Assembly: GCA_021647985.1 (NCBI GenBank)
Contig: JAKITQ010000006.1
Span: forward strand, 1-64,000
Length of the DNA stretch: 64,000 nt
Direction: 5' to 3'
DNA from: Flavobacteriaceae bacterium
GTDB lineage: Bacteria > Bacteroidota > Bacteroidia > Flavobacteriales > Flavobacteriaceae
In this document: positions 61,124-64,000 of the stretch, piece by piece
Numbering within the stretch: position 1 is the stretch's first letter
How the letters are laid out: the number at the start of each line of letters is the position of its first letter
Notes under the pieces: generated by a model
The model's database searches: none
Seen by the model: the letters and a program-made list of their open reading frames with translations, nothing else
What the model was told of the DNA's origin: nothing
Translations under genes and position numbers: made by a program

Positions 61124-61834
61124 ATGAAAAAAAATGTATTATTATTAACATCATTTCTAATGGTGTTTTTTATCAGTTGCAATAACGAAGATCCAAGTTC
61201 ACAATCAACATTTAGTATGCAACAAAAAACTGTTTTGAGAAAATCATCAATTGCAAACAAGCAAGGAACTTCAAATGCTTTGATTGGCACTTTAACTTTT
61301 TCAAAAGTACTTGTTGGTGTAAGTAAAATAAAATTTGAAAAGGAATTTGAAATGGATGACGATGAAAATGAGGAAGAGATGGAATACCGAGGGGCTTATA
61401 CATTTGATGTATTAAATGGAACAAGTACACCAGCTGTACTTCCAATTGAAATGACTCCAGGTCTTTATCATGAAATCGAATTTGATGTAGATAATGTATT
61501 ATCAAGTGGAAACTCTATTGAAATATCAGGTACTTTTAATGATGGTGTTTCTAACTATGAATTTGAGTTTACATCAACCATGGAAGAAGAATATGAAATT
61601 GAAAATGAAAATGGAATAGATTTAAATGTTAATGAAATAACTAATTTTGTTTTATTTCTTGAATTAGAAGGATTATTTGATAGGATTGATTTTAGTGATG
61701 TTGTTGTTGATGAGGATAATGTAATTAGAATAAATTCAAATTCAAATACTGATATTGCTTCACAAATTGAAAATAATTTTGAGCATATTATGGAATTTGA
61801 AGATGATGAACATGAAGATGATGATGACAATTAA
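61124..61834 (+). CDS. Acidic lipoprotein, unknown function
   Basis: 236 residues. A lipoprotein signal peptide is clear: LLLTSFLMVFFISCNNEDP with the lipobox cysteine at residue 20. The mature protein is very acidic, with runs such as EMDDDENEEEMEY and a terminal EFEDDEHEDDDDN. In between it is beta-rich (GLYHEIEFDVDNVLSSGNSI). This resembles Bacteroidota DUF4382-like surface lipoproteins but I cannot confirm the family. Acidic clusters could bind calcium. A terminator follows. Confidence 0.7.
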   Translation: MKKNVLLLTSFLMVFFISCNNEDPSSQSTFSMQQKTVLRKSSIANKQGTSNALIGTLTFSKVLVGVSKIKFEKEFEMDDDENEEEMEYRGAYTFDVLNGTSTPAVLPIEMTPGLYHEIEFDVDNVLSSGNSIEISGTFNDGVSNYEFEFTSTMEEEYEIENENGIDLNVNEITNFVLFLELEGLFDRIDFSDVVVDEDNVIRINSNSNTDIASQIENNFEHIMEFEDDEHEDDDDN

Positions 61835-61875
61835 AATATTAACTATATTTTAAAATCAGAAATAATTTTATTAGG

Positions 61876-61910
61876 AAAGAGACTACAAAAATGTAGTCTC
61901 TTTTTTTTGA
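61876..61910 (+). terminator. Rho-independent terminator
   Basis: The stem AAAGAGACTACA/TGTAGTCTCTTT with a 4-base A loop runs into a T tract. It lies 42 bp after the lipoprotein gene. Confidence 0.88.
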
Positions 61911-62036
61911 AACCTATCGAATGGCTTGTTCGAAATATCAATTCTAAAATATATTATAAAAAACTAATTCTCCAAGCATTAATATATTGATATAGAGTAT
62001 ATTTACTATATTTTTTATAAATTTAAAATTGTTATT

Positions 62037-62699
62037 ATGAAAACAATATATCTATCTCTATTAATTTTGGTTGGCTTGTTAAATAATTTAGAAATGAAAA
62101 GTCAGCATAGTTTTGAGTTGGTAAAGTTTGATACAGAAGATGATGGAATTATAGAGGCTGCATTCTTTCCTTCATCTACAAAAAAAGTTGTGATTTTTGC
62201 ACATGGAGCCATTTTTAATAAGGAAAGTTGGTATTTTTTATCAAAGAAATTTCAAAAAGAAAATATTGCTAGTTTATCGATTGATTTTAGAGGTTATGGA
62301 AATAGTAAGTCGGGTAGTTCAAATAAAAAATCATATGATATTTTAGGAGCAATAAAATACTTGAATAATAAGGGTTTTAAAGAAATAAATATTGTTGGAG
62401 GGAGTATGGGAGGAGCAGCTGTTCTTGGTGCTTTGACTTTAACAAAAGTTTCTATAAACAAAGTTGTATTAATGGCTCCGGCTGGTGGTTTACCTATAAA
62501 ATCAGAAAAAACAGATAAGCTTTTTATAGTTTCTAAGGAAGAAGGGATGTACACAAGTGTAAAATCGATTTACGATAAATCAAGTAAGCCAAAAAAAATA
62601 AAAATATATCGAGGCAGTTCTCACGCGCAGCATCTGTTTAAATCAGATTATGCAGATGAAGTAGAATCTTTAATTATTAAATTTGTTAGTGAAGATTAA
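62037..62699 (+). CDS. Alpha/beta hydrolase, probably exported
   Basis: 220 residues with a hydrophobic N-terminus (YLSLLILVGLLNNLEM) that looks like a signal peptide. VVIFAHGAIFNKESW is the oxyanion region, the nucleophile is S123 in VGGSMGGAAVLGA, and H195 or H199 in YRGSSHAQHLF is the base. The usual acid after strand 7 is not clear (IVSKEEGM offers a glutamate). Family members are esterases, lipases or dienelactone hydrolases; the substrate is unknown. Confidence 0.78.
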   Translation: MKTIYLSLLILVGLLNNLEMKSQHSFELVKFDTEDDGIIEAAFFPSSTKKVVIFAHGAIFNKESWYFLSKKFQKENIASLSIDFRGYGNSKSGSSNKKSYDILGAIKYLNNKGFKEINIVGGSMGGAAVLGALTLTKVSINKVVLMAPAGGLPIKSEKTDKLFIVSKEEGMYTSVKSIYDKSSKPKKIKIYRGSSHAQHLFKSDYADEVESLIIKFVSED

Positions 62700-62714
62700 A
62701 ATTATTCGCATAAA

Positions 62715-62740
62715 AAAAGACTGTTAATTAACAGTCTTTT
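62715..62740. terminator. Bidirectional terminator hairpin
   Basis: A perfect 26-bp palindrome, AAAAGACTGTTAA/TTAACAGTCTTTT, with A and T runs at its ends. It serves both the hydrolase gene (+) and the tRNA-Met gene (-). Confidence 0.85.
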
Positions 62741-62743
62741 AAG

Positions 62744-62817
62744 TAGCGAGAACGAGAATTGAACTCGTGACCTCCGGGTTATGAATCCGACGCTCTAACC
62801 ATCTGAGCTACCTCGCC
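62744..62817 (-). tRNA. tRNA-Met (anticodon CAT)
   Basis: Reading the minus strand, GGCGAGGTAGCTCAGATGG starts the acceptor and D arms, the anticodon loop is TTCATAA, and the T arm is ACGAG-TTCAATT-CTCGT, 74 nt without encoded CCA. The acceptor stem pairs with two G-U pairs, and an A-C mismatch closes the anticodon stem. With anticodon CAT it could be elongator Met or Ile2; the features of the initiator are absent. Confidence 0.92.
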
Positions 62818-62943
62818 GTTTTTGAGTTTGCAAATATAAAAACAAAATCAATTTCTACAAGTAAACACCAAAGAAATATTTAAATAAAAAATTTTTTTAA
62901 GAATAAGATATTATATATATTGCCTAAATTAAATAAATGGAAA

Positions 62944-63327
62944 ATGCCAGACAAAATTAAATTTGAATTAGAAATCCCAATTCATGCATCACCCAATTTT
63001 TTATATCAATATGTTTCTACACCAGATTCATTGGGTGAATGGTTTGCGGATAATGTGAACTCTAGAGGTAAATTATTTACATTTATTTGGGATGATTCAG
63101 AAGAAGTAGCAGAAAGAATTTCTCTTAAACAAGGAGAGTTCATACGATTCAAATGGGAAGAAGACGAAGACAAAAATACTTATTTTGAGTTTCGAATTCA
63201 AGTAGATGCCTTAACAAAAGATGTATCTTTAATAATTACAGATTTTGCCGAAGAAGATGAAGTTGAAGAATCAAAAATGTTTTGGGAGAGCCAAGTAGCA
63301 GAGTTAAAGCACGTAATTGGCGGATAA
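62944..63327 (+). CDS. START-like domain protein (SRPBCC superfamily)
   Basis: About 127 residues: KIKFELEIPIHASPNFLYQY, STPDSLGEWFADNVNSRG, then FIRFKWEEDEDKNTYFEF and the helix FWESQVAELKHVIGG, forming a helix-grip fold seen across Bacteroidota as a single-copy gene. The ligand is unknown. ATG 62944 is chosen over a TTG at 62920, since the fold begins at DKIKFELE. A terminator follows 25 bp later. Confidence 0.8.
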   Translation: MPDKIKFELEIPIHASPNFLYQYVSTPDSLGEWFADNVNSRGKLFTFIWDDSEEVAERISLKQGEFIRFKWEEDEDKNTYFEFRIQVDALTKDVSLIITDFAEEDEVEESKMFWESQVAELKHVIGG

Positions 63328-63352
63328 TAATCCAACAGTTTTATAATATTTT

Positions 63353-63380
63353 AAAAGCCTTGAATTTCAAGGCTTTTTTT
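63353..63380 (+). terminator. Rho-independent terminator
   Basis: The stem AAAAGCCTTGA/TCAAGGCTTTT with a three-base loop is followed by T. It ends the START-like gene. Confidence 0.85.
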
Positions 63381-63384
63381 AATA

Positions 63385-63392
63385 TACTTTTG
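63385..63392 (+). promoter_or_regulatory. Candidate -7 promoter box
   Basis: TACTTTTG matches TAnnTTTG, 19 bp upstream of the start of the aminotransferase gene; a TTG at 63360-63362 gives a 22-bp spacing. Confidence 0.5.
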
Positions 63393-63411
63393 CAAAAATA
63401 TTTTAATAGTG

Positions 63412-64000
63412 ATGATAAATTTTAACGGACAAATAATATCTGAAAATTCACGCCTAATAGGTGTACAAAACAGAGCATTTAAATATGGAGATGCAATTTT
63501 TGACACCTTAAAATACAATAAAAACAAGGTGCATTTCATTGAAGATCATTATTTTAGACTGATGTCTTCACTTAGAATGTTAAGAATGAAAATTCCAATG
63601 AATTTTACATTGAAATTTTATGAAGATGAAATAATTAAAACTATTACGCATAGCAAATATGATAGAAATTTAAGAATAAGAGTTTCTGTTTATAGAAAGG
63701 ATGGCGGTTTGTATAACCCTGTTACAAATGATATTGATTTTATCATTGAAGTCAATCAAATAAAAGACAGCTTATATGATACTTACGAAATTGAATTGTT
63801 CAAAGATTTTTCAGTTAATTCAGGTTTGTTATCTACTATTAAAACGAACAATAGGATGGTTAATATCATTGCAAGTATTTTTACTTCTGAAAACAATTAT
63901 CAGAATTGTGTATTGATCAATGAGAAAAAGAATATCATTGAAGCCAATAATGCCAATATATTTTTGATTAAAGGCAACAAGGTTTTAACCCCATCTATAA
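63412..64000 (+). CDS. Class IV aminotransferase (partial, runs off the window)
   Basis: 196 codons are visible without a stop. GVQNRAFKYGDAIFDTLKYN, FIEDHYFRLMSSLRMLRMKI and NLRIRVSVYRKDGGLYNP are the N-terminal half of a fold-type IV PLP enzyme; the catalytic lysine would be in LLSTIKTNNR. This group includes branched-chain and D-amino-acid transaminases and aminodeoxychorismate lyase (PabC). Which one cannot be decided without the C-terminus. ATG 63412 is preferred to the adjacent GTG. Confidence 0.82.
   Translation, partial: MINFNGQIISENSRLIGVQNRAFKYGDAIFDTLKYNKNKVHFIEDHYFRLMSSLRMLRMKIPMNFTLKFYEDEIIKTITHSKYDRNLRIRVSVYRKDGGLYNPVTNDIDFIIEVNQIKDSLYDTYEIELFKDFSVNSGLLSTIKTNNRMVNIIASIFTSENNYQNCVLINEKKNIIEANNANIFLIKGNKVLTPSI

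Overview
The window is low-GC DNA from a member of the Bacteroidota, most probably a marine-type Flavobacteriaceae. The pointers are a T9SS type B sorting-domain protein next to a PorP/SprF-family protein, TAnnTTTG-like promoter boxes, few Shine-Dalgarno sequences, many start codons preceded only by A-rich leaders, and the kdsD-tatC-lptB group divergent from recQ. I cannot assign a genus.

Region 1 (about 1-39,600) is a large surface-polysaccharide locus on the + strand. From 1,465 to 22,821 the genes are packed with gaps of a few bases or small overlaps: Wzx-type flippase, sugar aminotransferase, sulfotransferase, glycosyltransferases, nucleotide-sugar 4,6-dehydratase, NeuD/PglD-type acetyltransferase, SDR epimerase, CBS-nucleotidyltransferase, EpsG-like polymerase, deacetylase-like protein, DUF362 protein, RimK-like ATP-grasp protein, pyruvyltransferase and a hexapeptide acyltransferase. 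From 22.8 to 39.6 kb the locus is looser. A second deacetylase-like gene, the initiating phosphoglycosyl transferase, two ATP-grasp genes, wecB, a PglE-like aminotransferase and a PglF/CapD-like membrane dehydratase are separated by repeats, toxin-antitoxin genes, a SNF2 helicase and small four-helix-bundle genes. Together these genes would make nucleotide sugars, start a lipid-linked repeat unit, decorate it (sulfate, pyruvate, acetyl, possibly amino-acid-like groups), flip it and polymerise it.

Region 2 (39.6-64 kb) is mostly core genome: rdgB, parC/parE, pssA, the T9SS-B protein and PorP/SprF pair, lptB/tatC/kdsD, recQ, a ZIP transporter, methyltransferases, GNAT enzymes, a lipoprotein, an alpha/beta hydrolase, tRNA-Met, a START-like protein and the beginning of a class IV aminotransferase that runs off the window.

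The most unusual content is the repeat biology of the accessory region. Three four-helix-bundle (S23/23S-IVS type) genes each sit inside a pair of inverted repeats. The clearest pair is 33 bp with 31 matches, filling the gap between wecB and the next gene. They look like intervening-sequence elements that have moved to intergenic sites. wecB also carries about 111 bp of repeat DNA inserted in frame, and a copy of its own 5' end lies upstream of one of these elements. A DUF559 nuclease gene is bracketed by two copies of a palindromic repeat, with a 3 x 100 bp tandem array. An 89-90 bp repeat ends exactly on the start codons of unrelated genes. Several other MITE-like palindromes are present. 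All functional calls are from reading motifs by eye; no database search was run.
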